64,000 nt of DNA from Vandiemenella viatica (Eukaryota; Arthropoda; Insecta; Orthoptera; Morabidae), in NCBI GenBank assembly GCA_031002005.1, contig JARYHS010009186.1, positions 248,429,894 to 248,493,893 on the forward strand, given 5' to 3'. Shown here piece after piece: positions 53,186-64,000 of this stretch. The position numbers were made by a program, and so were the translations under genes. How positions within the stretch are numbered: position 1 is the stretch's first letter; each line of letters starts with the position of its first letter. The notes below the pieces were generated by a model. The model was not told where the DNA came from. It saw nothing but the letters and a program-made list of their open reading frames with translations, and did no database searches.

Positions 53186-53390
53186 AGTACCTGTTTTAGC
53201 GTTCTGGCCTTGTATTCGAGAGGACGGCGTTTCCGGGCATCCAGATTTGGGTTTTCCATGGATTCCCCCAAATCACTCCAGGTGAATGCCGGGATGCTTC
53301 CTTCAAAAGGACATGGCCGAATTCCTTGCTCCCCATCCTTTCCCCGTCTCAAAAGGCCACGTTGTTAGAGAGACGTTAAAAAGTTTAAAA
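53186..53390 (+). mobile_element. SINE T copy in left arm (second, B box damaged)
   Basis: Directly follows the first copy in the same orientation: TTAGCGTTCTGGCCTTGTAT, GAGAGGACGGCGTTTCCGG (the B-box stretch TTCGAATCC is deleted), CAGGTGAATGCCGGGATGC and ACGTTGTTAGAGAGACGTTA. Mirror at about 62650-62850. Confidence 0.8.
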
Positions 53391-54004
53391 AATGAAATTA
53401 TTGTGATAAAGTATAGCAATACCACACATACGTTATTCCTTTCAAAATTCGTAGCCTCAAAAACCCATCAATGGTGAAATCCTTTCATTGAAACCGAGAG
53501 ACATTCACCGACTAAGGTAGGGAAAACCATAAAAAAATTCCGTTCATCGAAGCAGGCAGACATTAAAAATTAATACACCGACGAAGAGACGGGAAACAAA
53601 CTCAATTAGTCACATCATGTTGGATTCGTTATGAACAATATAGCTCACGAGTGTCACCTACATTCCGTGTATTTTAAAGGATGTATTAAATTGTGTGTAA
53701 TGAAACACAGACACTTTTTGAACTCAAAGAGGCATTGAAGGGGTTTACTGATGGATGTATGTATAACATCGATGGGTTGGGAGCCTCTAAACTAAAGCAA
53801 AGTTATCGATTTGAAAACCAGTTTCTTTCCCTACAGACATTCCAGAAGTGATTACTCGTACATGATGTCAAACCAATCAGGATGTAATTTTTTCAAGCCT
53901 ATTTCTCAACCCTGTCTTTGGACAAGAGGCCACTTGAAATTATTTGTGACAAAGCCTTTCCACACCAAGGCTATGAAAATCAAAGTTTCCAGTTTGACAA
54001 TGGC

Positions 54005-54270
54005 AAAACTCAAGACTGACAAACATCAGTACGACTCCTTATTTCCCTAATCTTATCTCTGTTGCCATTGGTATAAAATATTTCATTGCACTCGTAATTG
54101 TTGCCACCAAGGTCAATCCAGACCAATCTATGTATCAATTCTGTTATGCTTTCGTAAGCAATCACAAATTGAGTGTCCTTAGCTGTACTTTGTCTAAAAT
54201 TCCAATAAATCCCTTGTGACACATCAGTGATTGATACCTTTAACTGTATTTTACAGTACAGCACTTATGT
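54005..54270 (-). mobile_element. LINE family B C-terminal scrap in left arm
   Basis: The minus strand reads QFVIAYESITELIHR then NEIFYTNGNRDKIREIRSRT, aligned with the family B end at 41.56-41.78 kb (GQNDRKEKIKEIRCRTDS). Mirror at 61771-62025, plus. Confidence 0.65.
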
Positions 54271-54369
54271 TCCAGGAACGAAATACCGTCTGTTAATCTT
54301 ACTAATTTCACCCCTGTGTAAGCCAGTCCTATGTGATAAAAAATCGAGTCACGCTAAGCACAGAACATG

Positions 54370-54600
54370 CCTGAGACCATCGCCTGTGACCAAGGTGGAG
54401 ATACTCCCTTATAGAAGAAATCCAGTGCCAGCTTCTACTGATATTCTATTCCTAATTCTTTCACCAAGACCCACCCCTAGCCTCATCACCAACATACCCA
54501 CAGCACTTCCTCAAACCACCTTCTGTTTTCCAATGATTCCCAATCCAACCCCTGATCAGTTACAGACAGGGTTACGTTCTGTTCGTGCGTTAAAGTAAAC
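54370..54600 (-). mobile_element. LINE family A scrap in left arm (1)
   Basis: The minus strand reads SVTDQGLDWESLENRRW, matching SVTDMIKELEWDSLQDRR of family A with decay. Mirror at about 61440-61665. Confidence 0.55.
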
Positions 54601-55084
54601 CAAAAATTGAAAATTCGCAAAGTCTTCTCCTAATCAGTAGCCAGGTACCAAAATGTTCACTTAAGGTGCTTCTACTGCAGTTTTCCAGGAAAATTCACCC
54701 CTTTTCCAGGAAATTATTTTTCAATAAATCAGGACCCAGGAGAGTTCTCCATTCGGTTTAAAATGTTCCCATCTAACGCCAACCTTCGGATTCAGGGCCA
54801 AGTGTGACATTTGTTTGTAATTGCATGCTTCGTTCAAGTAACCACGATAAAGTTACCATAATGCTCTTAGCTAACTGATAGTTTCTTGGTCATCAAACAG
54901 GCATCATAACCCACATTTTAATAGAAGATCCCCACACATCGACAAGTATCCAAAGGTGCAGACACTAGTTCTATTGCGCCGAAGATAGCACCCACGCTTG
55001 AACTGTCGTAAATTGTTAGGTCAAAGTGGGTGTTTGGATATTTTATCCACTCAGGCCTCATCATCTAAAGTCTAATGACAGATT

Positions 55085-55400
55085 GTGGTCATGGTCAACT
55101 TAGGCTCCATACACCACTCAGAATTATTCTGCCAATATCCATTCTAACAGCATTATACACCACATACAGCCCCCTGACACTCTTCCAATCTCCCAATGAC
55201 ATCCAGTCCAGTTCCTTTATTAAGGCACTTGCTGAATATTTTCCACTAATAAATCTAGCTGCTATATTTTGCATCTTGCATTTGATGTACAAAAAATGTG
55301 GTCTCCATACTACACTTATAAATACAAGAAATGGTCTGACTGTGGGTTTGTACCCAAGTCCTTCGCTTCTCTGGTACATCCCCTCATCACCCTCTCTGTT
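55085..55400 (-). mobile_element. LINE family A scrap in left arm (2)
   Basis: The minus strand reads ERVMRGCTREAKDLG, VVWRPHFLYIKCKMQNIAAR, FISGKYSASALIKELDWMSL then GDWKSVRGLYVVYNA, a diverged family A C-terminal domain. Mirror at 60640-60960, plus. SINE T is inserted next to its 5' side. Confidence 0.7.
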
Positions 55401-55401
55401 A

Positions 55402-55643
55402 AACCGAGCGTGATGGTGTAACAGATAGCGTTCTGGCCTCGCATTCGGGAGGACGGCGGTTCGAATCCCCGTCCGGGCATCCAGATTTGGGTTTTCCATG
55501 GTTTCCCCAAATCACTCCAGGTGAATGCCGGGATGCTTCCTTCAAAAGGCCATGGCCGAATTCCTTCCCATTCATTGCCCCCATCCTTTCCTGTCTCTAA
55601 AGACCACGTTGTTAAAAAGGGACGTTAAACTGTTAAAAAAAAA
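55402..55643 (+). mobile_element. SINE T copy in left arm (third, best preserved)
   Basis: GAGCGTGATGGTGTAACAG then ATAGCGTTCTGGCCTCGC (A-box region), GGACGGCGGTTCGAATCCCC (B box), GTCCGGGCATCC, body with CTCCAGGTGAATGCCGGG, and an end GACGTTAAACTGTTAAAAAA. Mirror at 60395-60637, minus. Confidence 0.85.
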
Positions 55644-55859
55644 ACTCTCTGTTAAATGATTTTTGTGTAGTGAAAAACGTGAGAAACACAATTCGTATGC
55701 CAACACAAACGGCAGTAAACTGTAAAGAGTACAGTGAAATGGGAGATTGCCTAAGCCCTGAAGCAATGGTTAGAAGCACACGTTGATGGTGAGCATAATT
55801 CTATAACCATATATTTTAGACTCAAATTAACAGAGGAAGTAGACACACGCACACACTTG

Positions 55860-57960
55860 TACATGCATACAGCGAGGTCGACAGAACTAACAGCAAGCAT
55901 CATGGAAACGATGAAGCGGGGCAGAATTGTCGTTACCACTGATTAACTGGGCAGAACTATCGTTAAAAAATCATCAGACAGACGAGTTTAAGTCAGGTAT
56001 CACAATACTTACACTTACATGCACAAAGAGAGACGCAGATATACATGTACAAGTCTACAGAAAGTTCAGGACGACTACCTGCACCAATCATGGAAACAAA
56101 AACAAAAAATGTAGTACTTTCTTGCCCCCATGACTGGCTGAAAAACAGAACTCTCCTTACATATCATCTGCCTGGCGAGATAGAGGGTGTGCAAAAGATG
56201 GCATGTTTTCACCATACACCTAAGTATTTACATCATAAATAGTGTTCATCACACACAATTGATTACATTTACCATCAATACGTGGGCAGAATTGTCGTTA
56301 ACACTGATTAACTGGGCAGAACTATCGTTAAAAAAATCATCAGACAGACGAGTTTAAGTCAGGTATCACAATACTTACACTTACATGCACAAAGAGAGAC
56401 GCAGATATACATGTACAAGTCTACAGAAAGTTCAGGACGACTACCTGCACCAATCATGGAAACAAAAAAAAGTGATGTAGTACTTTCTTGCCCCCATGAT
56501 TGGCTGAAAAACAGAACTCTCCTTACATATCATCTGCCTGGCGAGATAGAGGGTGTGCAAAAAATGGCATGTTTTCACCATACACCTAAGTATTTACATC
56601 ATAAATAGTGTTCATCACACACAATTGATTACATTTACCATCAATACGTTTCTCCCATACTGCAACCCTATCTGCCATTCATTAAGAGTGCCCCAGGTAC
56701 CATGAGTTACAATAGACATTTGACTATCACCAGATACCAGAACCCCTCTTATTCATACTAGGTCTCAACCACAAATCCATACGTATCCATGCACAAGCTC
56801 AAAGAAACAGGAACAGCAAATCATACATCCAGATAAATGAGTTTAAGGAAGGTATCACCATACTTACGCACACAGACACATATATCCATGCCTTCAGTGA
56901 GCTAGACACAACAACCAGCCCCAATCATGGCGACGAAAAAGTGAGGTAGAACCCCACATGGCTCATAACTGACCAAAAAATCATCAGTAACATATGTTCC
57001 AGGCACCATACTCTTCACATCAACATCATCTCATTTATTTCACACTACAGACCTCACTATCATCCAGTATCATGGTACAAAACTTTTCACATCAGCACCA
57101 ACACGTCTATCCCACACCTAAGCTTTTTCTGCCATTCAGTAACATGTGCCCCCCATGTACCACGAGTAGCAGTAGACACTTGGTCATCAGACAGATATCA
57201 TAACTCCCATATTAATACTAGGTCTCACCCACAAATCCATATGTCACCTCACACAAGCATCAGTGCAGGAACAGCACATCATACATCCAGACAAACGAGA
57301 TAAAGGAAGGTATCACCACATTTACGCAAAAAACACACGGAGATAGAGATGCATACACACGTACATTTCCATGCCTACAGCGATCTCGACTCAACAACTA
57401 GCCCAATCGTGGCAACGAAAAAGTGGAACAGAACACCCATGACTGACCAAAAATCATAGAAAGACACACATACACACACACACCATGTCAATGCATTCAC
57501 ACAGTTCCATTCATCACCACACATAACTGGAGGAAAGAGACTGAACATGCTAGATCCAAACTGAAGAGTTACAGGATGTGTGAAGTTTGAAATCACAGCC
57601 ACATCTCGCCCACACCGCAACCCTTTCTGTCACCACGAGTAGCAGTAGACACTTGTCTATCAGACAGGTATCATAACCTCCATATTCATACTAGGTCTCA
57701 CCCACAAACCCATACGTCTCACACAAGCACAAAGCATAAGTGGCAGGAACAGCACATTCATACGTCCAGATAAATGAGTTTAAGGAAGGTATCACCATAC
57801 ATTACGCATACAGACACAGAGAAAGACGCACACAGACACATATATCCATGCCTACAGCGAGCTCAACACAACAACCAGCCCAATCATGGACAAAGAAAAA
57901 GTGGGTACAGAACCCCCATGGCTCAAGACTGACAAAAAAAAATCATCATTAACATGTGTT
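55860..57960 (+). repeat. Degenerate tandem array, ~370-480 bp units
   Basis: Units recur with TGCCTACAGCGAGCTCGAC-type, CCAATCATGG, CAGAAC and AAATCATCA landmarks at about 55865, 56052, 56420, 56889, 57371 and 57848. Two neighbouring units (55921-56281 and 56283-56646) are nearly identical; the rest are diverged. Mirrored in the right arm from 58.58 to about 60.2 kb. The last unit lies in the unpaired spacer. Microsatellite-like ACACAC tracts occur inside. Confidence 0.75.
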
Positions 57961-58310
57961 CCAAGTAACAAACTCCTCACATCAAAATCATATCATTTAA
58001 CTCACACTACAGACCTCTCTGCCATTCAGTATCGTTGGTAATATGTACAAAGCTAATTTCATAAGTTACCACATACATACAAGTAATTGCAGGAAAGGGT
58101 CCCGACACACGACATCCACACTGAGGTGTTACATGATAGGCAGATGATAGCATGTCTTTACAATACATCTCAGTGCTCACCACACATACTTGATTTTTAA
58201 TGTGCCATCAGTATAGCTGGTGGCTGGAACTAAGCTCTTGACAATGTTTGGCAAAAGTCATTTGTTAATAGCAGCTCATCAAAGACAAATTTTGGGTGAA
58301 CCTGCCCAGG
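57961..58310. other. Foldback spacer, unassigned part
   Basis: Unpaired AT-rich DNA between the array and the central GC-rich repeat; no gene recognised. Confidence 0.45.
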
Positions 58311-58311
58311 C

Positions 58312-58562
58312 GGGCGCGGCGGGAGGTGGGCCACCCTTCCTCACAGCGGACGCGTACATCGTGTAGGTCGGTATACCGGCGCATATTACCGCCTCGAGCG
58401 CAATGAAATTCCGGTCTTCAGTGCGGTCCTAAAAATGCGGTTACCGGTAGTAGGTCCCGGTCGGAAAACTCCGGTAATCCATCGCGGTCCGCGCTTTTAT
58501 ACCGGCGTATTACGGTATTTCTGTCCGCAGTGGGGAAGGTGGCCCACCTCCCGCCGCGCCCA
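58312..58562. mobile_element. GC-rich inverted-repeat element at palindrome centre
   Basis: GGGCGCGGCGGGAGGTGGG (58312 on) continues to about 58351 and is mirrored at about 58523-58562, giving imperfect ends of about 40 bp around 170 bp rich in CCGGTATACCGG-like phrases (GGTATACCGGCG, TATACCGGCGTATTACGG). The composition is unlike the rest of the foldback. No target duplication was identified. It may be a MITE inserted in the spacer or a remnant of the event that created the palindrome. Confidence 0.6.
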
Positions 58563-58563
58563 C

Positions 58564-61500
58564 ATGATTTTTTTTTTTTTTGTCAGTCTTGAGCCATGGG
58601 TGTTCTGTTTCACTTTTTCGTTGCCACGATTGGGCTAGTTGTTGAGTCGAGATCGCTGTAGGCATGGAAATGTACGTGTGTATGCATCTCTATCTCCGTG
58701 TGTTTTTTGCGTAAATGTGGTGATACCTTCCTTTATCTCGTTTGTCTGGATGTATGATGTGCTGTTCCTGCACTGATGCTTGTGTGAGGTGACATATGGA
58801 TTTGTGGGTGAGACCTAGTATTAATATGGGAGTTATGATATCTGTCTAATGACCAAGTGTCTACTGCTACTCGTGGTACATGGGGGCACATGTTACTGAA
58901 TGGCAGAAAAAGCTTAGGTGTGGGATAGACGTGTTGGTGCTGATGTGAACAGTTTTGTACCATGATACTGGATGATAGTGAGGTCTGTAGTGTGAAATAA
59001 ATGAGATGATGTTGATGTGAAGAGTATGGTGCTTGGAACATATGTTACTGATGATTTTTTGGTCAGTTATGAGCCATGGGGGGTTCTACCTCACTTTTTC
59101 GTCGCCATGATTGGGGCTGGTTGTTGTGTCTAGCTCGCTGAAGGCATGGATATATGTGTCTGTGTGCGTAAGTATGGTGATACCTTCCTTAAACTCATTT
59201 TTCTGGATGTATGATTTGCTGTTCCTGTTTCTTTGAGCTTGTGCATGGATACGTATGGATTTGTGGTTGAGACCTAGTATGAATAAGAGGGGTTCTGGTA
59301 TCTGGTGATAGTCAAATGTCTATTGTAACTCATGGTACCTGGGGCACTCTTAATGAATGGCAGATAGGGTTGCAGTATGGGAGAAACGTATTGATGGTAA
59401 ATGTAATCAATTGTGCGTGATGAACACTATTTATGATGTAAATACTTAGGTGTATGGTGAAAACATGCCATCTTTTGCACACCCTCTATCTCGCCAGGCA
59501 GATGATATGTAAGGAGAGTTCTGTTTTTCAGCCAATCATGGGGGCAAGAAAGTACTACATCACTTTTTTTTGTTTCCATGATTGGTGCAGGTAGTCGTCC
59601 TGAACTTTCTGTAGACTTGTACATGTATATCTGCGTCTCTCTTTGTGCATGTAAGTGTAAGTATTGTGATACCTGACTTAAACTCGTCTGTCTGATGATT
59701 TTTTTAACGATAGTTCTGCCCAGTTAATCAGTGTTAACGACAATTCTGCCCACGTATTGATGGTAAATGTAATCAATTGTGTGTGATGAACACTATTTAT
59801 GATGTAAATACTTAGGTGTATGGTGAAAACATGCCATCTTTTGCACACCCTCTATCTCGCCAGGCAGATGATATGTAAGGAGAGTTCTGTTTTTCAGCCA
59901 GTCATGGGGGCAAGAAAGTACTACATCACTTTTTTTGTTTCCATGATTGGTGCAGGTAGTCGTCCTGAACTTTCTGTAGACTTGAACATGTATATCTGCG
60001 TCTCTCTTTGTGCATGTAAGTGTAAGTATTGTGATACCTGACTTAAACTCGTCTGTCTGAGGATTTTTTTAACGATAGTTCTGCCCAGTTAATCAGTGGT
60101 AACGACAATTCTGCCCCACTTCATCGTTTCCATGATGCTTGCTGTTAGTTCTGTCGACCTAGCTGTATGCATGTACAAGTGTGTGCGTGTGTCTACTTCC
60201 TCTGTTAATTTGAGTCTAAAATATATGGTTATAGAATTATGCTCACCATCAACGTGTTCTTCTAACCATTGCTTCAGGGCTTAGGCAATCTCCCATTTCA
60301 CTGTACTCTTTACAGTTTACTGCCGTTTGTGTTGGCATACGAATTGTGTTTCTCACGTTTTTCACTACACAAAAATCATTTAACAGAGAGTTTTTTTTTT
60401 TAACAGTTTAACGTCCCTTTTTAACAACGTGGTCTTTAGAGACGGGAAAGGATGGGGGCAAGGAATGGGAAGGAATTCGGCCATGGCCTTTTGAAGGAAG
60501 CATCCCGGCATTCACCTGGAGTGATTTGGGGAAACCATGGAAAACCCAAATCTGGATGCCCGGACGGGGATTCGAACCGCCGTCCTCCCGAATGCGAGGC
60601 CAGAACGCTATCCGTTACACCATCACGCTCGGTTTAACAGAGAGGGTGATGAGGGGATGTACCAGAGAAGCGAAGGACTTGGGTACAAACCCACAGTCAG
60701 ACCATTTCTTGTATATATAAGTGTAGTATGGAGACCACATTTTTTGTACATCAAATGCAAGATGCAAAATATAGCAGCTTGATTTATTAGTGGAAAATAT
60801 TCAGCAAGTGCCTTAATAAAGGAACTGGACTGGATGTCATTGGGAGATTGGAAGAGTGTCAGGGGGCTGTATGTGGTGTATAATGCTGTTAGAATGGATA
60901 TTGGCAGAATAATTCTGAGTGGTGTATGGAGCCTAAGTTGACCATGACCACAATCTGTCATTAGACTTTAGATGATGAGGCCTGAGTGGATAAAATATCC
61001 AAACACCCACTTTGACCTAACAATTTACGACAGTTCAAGCGTGGGTGCTATCTTCGGCGCAATAGAACTAGTGTCTGCACCTTTGGATACTTGTCGATGT
61101 GTGGGGATCTTCTATTAAAATGTGGGTTATGATGCCTGTTTGATGACCAAGAAACTATCAGTTAGCTAAGAGCATTATGGTAACTTTATCGTGGTTACTT
61201 GAACGAAGCATGCAATTACAAACAAATGTCACACTTGGCCCTGAATCCGAAGGTTGGCGTTAGATGGGAACATTTTAAACCGAATGGAGAACTCTCCTGG
61301 GTCCTGATTTATTGAAAAATAATTTCCTGGAAAAGGGGTGAATTTTCCTGGAAAACTGCAGTAGAAGCACCTTAAGTGAACATTTTGGTACCTGGCTACT
61401 GATTAGGAGAAGACTTTGCGAATTTTCAATTTTTGGTTTACTTTAACGCACGAACAGAACGTAACCCTGTCTGTAACTGATCAGGGGTTGGATTGGGAAT

Positions 61501-63769
61501 CATTGGAAAACAGAAGGTGGTTTGAGGAAGTGCTGTGGGTATGTTGGTGATGAGGCTAGGGGTGGGTCTTGGTGAAAGAATTAGGAATAGAATATCAGTA
61601 GAAGCTGGCACTGGATTTCTTCTATAAGGGAGTATCTCCACCTTGGTCACAGGCGATGGTCTCAGGCATGTTCTGTGCTTAGCGTGACTCGATTTTTATC
61701 ACATAGGACTGGCTTACACAGGGGTGAAATTAGTAAGATTAACAGACGGTATTTCGTTCCTGGAACATAAGTGCTGTACTGTAAAATACAGTTAAAGGTG
61801 TCAATCACTGATGTGTCACAAGGGATTTATTGGAATTTTAGACAAAGTACAGCTAAGGACACTCAATTTGTGATTGCTTACGAAAGCATAACAGAATTGA
61901 TACATAGATTGGTCTGGATTGACCTTGGTGGCAACAATTACGAGTGCAATGAAATATTTTATACCAATGGCAACAGAGATAAGATTAGGGAAATAAGGAG
62001 TCGTACTGATGTTTGTCAGTCTTGAGTTTTGCCATTGTCAAACTGGAAACTTTGATTTTCATAGCCTTGGTGTGGGAAAGGCTTTGTCACAAATAATTTC
62101 AAGTGGCCTCTTGTCCAAAGACAGGGTTGAGAAATAGGCTTGAAAAAAAATTACAGCCTGATTGGTTTGACATCATGTACGAGTAATCACTTCTGGAATG
62201 TCTGTAGCGAAAGAAACTGGTTTTCAAATCGATAACTTTGCTTTAGTTTAGAGGCTCTCAACCCATCGATGTTATACATACATCCATCAGTAAACCCCTT
62301 CAATGCCTCTTTGAGTTCAAAAAGTGTCTGTGTTTCATTACACACAATTTAATACATCCTTTAAAATACACGGAATGTAGGTGACACTCGTGAGCTATAT
62401 TGTTCATAACGAATCCAACATGATGTGACTAATTGAGTTTGTTTCCCGTCTCTTCGTCGGTGTATTAATTTTTAATGTCTGCCTGCTTCGATGAACGGAA
62501 TTTTTTTATGGTTTTCCCTACCTTCGTCGGTGAATGTCTCTCGGTTTCAATGAAAGGATTTCACCATTGATGGGTTTTTGAGGCTACGAATTTTGAAAGG
62601 AATAACGTATGTGTGGTATTGCTATACTTTATCACAATAATTTCATTTTTTAAACTTTTTAACGTCTCTCTAATAACGTGGCCTTTTGAGACGGGGAAAG
62701 GATGGGGAGCAAGGAATTCGGCCATGTCCTTTTGAAGGAAGCATCCCGGCATTCACCTGGAGTGATTTGGGGGAAACCATGGAAAACCCAAATCTGGACG
62801 CCCGGAAACGCCGTCCTCTCGAATACAAGGCCAGAACGCTAAAACAGGTACTTTTTTTTAACGTCTCTCTAACAACGTGGTCTTTAGAGACGGGAAAGGA
62901 ATGGGAATGAATTCGGTCATGGCCTTTTGAAGGTAGCATCCCCGGCATTCACTTGGAGTGATTTTGGGAAACCATGGATGCCTGGATGGGGATTCGAACC
63001 TCCGTCCTCCCGAATACGAGGCAAGAACGCTAAATGATTTCATGAAAACAGGTACACATAGAATTCTTCCTCGGTTTTATATCTGGAGTTTATGACGGTT
63101 TTTTTCCCCCATATCGAACGTTAAAAGGAAACATTTATGCTTTTTTAATTCAAGGCAGGCTGGTGCCATACTCTCTAGGTATGGAAACTAAAATTTTGAT
63201 TTTCGTTTTGAAATTGACGAATTGGAACGGCTTTTTCAATAAAAACACTGCGGCCGGACTCGAACCGGCGACCTTCGGCACTCTAGCCCCAACGCTACCG
63301 ATGTCTGTTCACGTAATATCCGTTGATGTGGACTTTTTTTTGTTTTTAGTAAAATTGCAATGATTTATGCTTAAGAACCGAAGAAAATATTTTACTGTGC
63401 TGAAATATTTGCATCTTGCCAGAACAGAAATAGTCAGCCGACGCGAAGAGTACACATTTCGTCACGCTTAATGGATAAGCAAACATAACAGTCGAGTGGG
63501 AATTTCTGTAGGTGTGTTGAAACAGTGTACACATTTCACAAAGCGCGCATTCCAGAACAGAAATAGCCATCGCCTCAGGGCTTGGGTGGGCGGTGTGGAA
63601 TGTCTGCGCCCAAAGAAATTAAGCCCTTGGGAGATGCTGCCATCTGTGCGGCCGATCGGTGAACTAACGGCGGCCATCTTGACCGGCCCAACGGGGGCGG
63701 CCATCTTGTGACGTCACGCGACGGTGCTGCCACCTGGCGGTGTTCCAGAGTCGCCTTAGTATTACTACT
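58564..63769 (-). repeat. Foldback right arm
   Basis: Reverse complement of the left arm; left and right positions add to about 116,036 throughout. Differences seen by eye are scattered single-base changes and short indels, for example GTTTGGCCGG left versus GTTGGGCCGG right near the tips, and AACACCCGCC versus AACACCGCC. Mirror features: LINE A scraps at 60.64-60.96 and 61.47-61.65, a LINE B scrap at 61.77-62.03, SINEs at 60.40-60.64, 62.65-62.85 and 62.85-63.04. Confidence 0.88.
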
Positions 63770-64000
63770 TGGGCTCACAGTTGTCTCCAGCAATTGCCGA
63801 TTTTTATATGGAACATTTCGAAGAACATGCTCTAGCAAGTGCCCCAAAACAGCCAACCTGTTTCTTTTGTTATGTTGACGATATGGCCGCATGGGATCAA
63901 TAGTCTACAAGAATTTTTACAACATCTTAATGGGATCAACGAAAACATCAAATTTACAATGGAGATGGAGAGGAATGGCCGCCTTCCATTTTTTGATATA
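63770..64000 (+). pseudogene. Penelope-like RT, right part
   Basis: After the second TGGGCT copy (63770-63775) the strand reads SQLSPAIADFYMEHFEEHAL, then PTCFFCYVDDMAAWDQ with the catalytic YVDD box, then TAG and a frameshifted continuation (NFYNILMGSTKTSNLQ-like, then MEMERNGRLPFF) to the window edge. Together with the left part it forms one PLE RT region with a clean 11.5-kb insertion between GVAMG and S. Confidence 0.88.

Larger units (their letters stand above)
52268..57457 (+). repeat. Foldback left arm
   Basis: Order from the end inward: terminal domain with AAGATGGCCGCC repeated (52331, 52359) and a TGACGTCA site (52322); tRNA-like B box; two tandem SINE T copies (53.0-53.39); a LINE B scrap (54.01-54.26, minus); LINE A scraps (54.37-54.60 and 55.09-55.40, minus); a third SINE T (55.40-55.64); and a tandem array from about 55.86. 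The 78- and 134-codon frames here are conserved with the right arm only because the arms are near-identical, so this is not evidence of coding. Confidence 0.88.
52268..63769. mobile_element. Giant palindromic (foldback) element, 11,502 bp
   Basis: Outer ends AGTAGTAATACTAAGG (from 52268) and CCTTAGTATTACTACT (to 63769) are perfect inverted repeats that continue inward as arms of about 5.2 kb. A 6-bp duplication TGGGCT flanks the element at 52262-52267 and 63770-63775. Arms carry the same SINEs, LINE scraps and tandem repeats in mirror order; between them lies a spacer of about 1.1 kb. No integrase, polymerase, transposase or capsid-type gene was recognised, so it looks non-autonomous. A 6-bp TSD, long TIRs and AGT ends recall Maverick/Polinton elements, an inference from remembered family traits. 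Confidence 0.88.

Noticed and set aside
55402..55480. tRNA gene in the well-preserved SINE head
   Set aside because: Both boxes are present but the sequence continues into a repeated SINE body and recurs many times in the window.
55095..55499. 134-codon minus-strand frame in the foldback arm as an element-encoded gene
   Set aside because: It is a fusion of a SINE reverse strand and a decayed LINE family A C-terminal domain.
55860..57960. CRISPR-like array
   Set aside because: Units are 370-480 bp, diverged and spacer-free: an ordinary tandem repeat in a eukaryotic element.
52268..63769. Palindrome as an assembly or hairpin-read artefact
   Set aside because: Scattered arm differences, a unique asymmetric spacer, distinct outer flanks and an exact 6-bp duplication with PLE frame continuity argue for a real insertion, though long-read proof is still needed.

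Overview
The window looks like a repeat-saturated intergenic stretch of a large arthropod genome. I favour an orthopteran (grasshopper or locust-like), an inference from the dense mix of CR1/L2/RTE-type LINEs, Penelope-like elements (PLEs), Tc1/mariner, hAT and Helitron DNA, tRNA-derived SINEs, AT-rich unique DNA and the near absence of host exons. No bacterial, organellar or CRISPR features are present. Almost every long open frame is a piece of a transposable element. The best host-gene candidate is a 71-nt THAP-domain first exon near 48.5 kb with a consensus splice donor.

Layout. 0-1.14 kb: Helitron 3' part (helicase C-terminus, terminal hairpin, CTAG end) with a SINE inside. 1.1-11 kb: mostly unassigned AT-rich DNA with a SINE, small inverted-repeat elements, a 47-nt T run and weak exon candidates at 8.8 and 10.1 kb. 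11.2-20.5 kb: fragments of a recurring LINE ('family A'), a degenerate minus-strand CR1-like LINE ('family C', 12.5-15.5 kb), and two PLE remnants facing away from each other at 15.8-17.3 kb. 20.5-22.7 kb: decayed mariner and a hAT-type non-autonomous element. 22.8-27.5 kb: a nearly full-length CR1-like LINE ('family D') with a PHD-finger plus SGNH-esterase ORF1 and an ORF2 broken by one frameshift. 28.5-35.7 kb: PLE 3' tails carrying hammerhead-ribozyme-like motifs, a complete Tc1-like element, and a PLE GIY-YIG end with a complete mariner in its tail. 36.0-37.0 kb: a Tigger/pogo element interrupted by a 158-bp hAT-type element. 37.5-47.2 kb: RTE-like LINE split by a minus-strand LINE ('family B') and a SINE, a CGGBP1/hAT-like gene remnant, another hAT-type element and family A fragments. 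48.4-51.6 kb: THAP exon, a tandem-structured repeat and another family A 3' end.

52.27-63.77 kb is the most striking feature: an 11.5-kb palindromic (foldback) element with two arms of about 5.2 kb, perfect outer ends starting AGTAGTAATAC, and a 6-bp target-site duplication (TGGGCT). It sits inside a PLE reverse-transcriptase frame that reads through correctly once the insert and one TGGGCT copy are left out. Its arms carry SINEs, LINE scraps and a tandem-repeat array in mirror order and no transposase I can recognise. A smaller GC-rich inverted-repeat element lies in its centre.

The genes here are mobile-element genes, mostly inactivated by stops or frameshifts. The value of the window is its nesting record, which gives relative ages: PLE before foldback, PLE before mariner, Tigger before hAT, RTE before family B and SINE.
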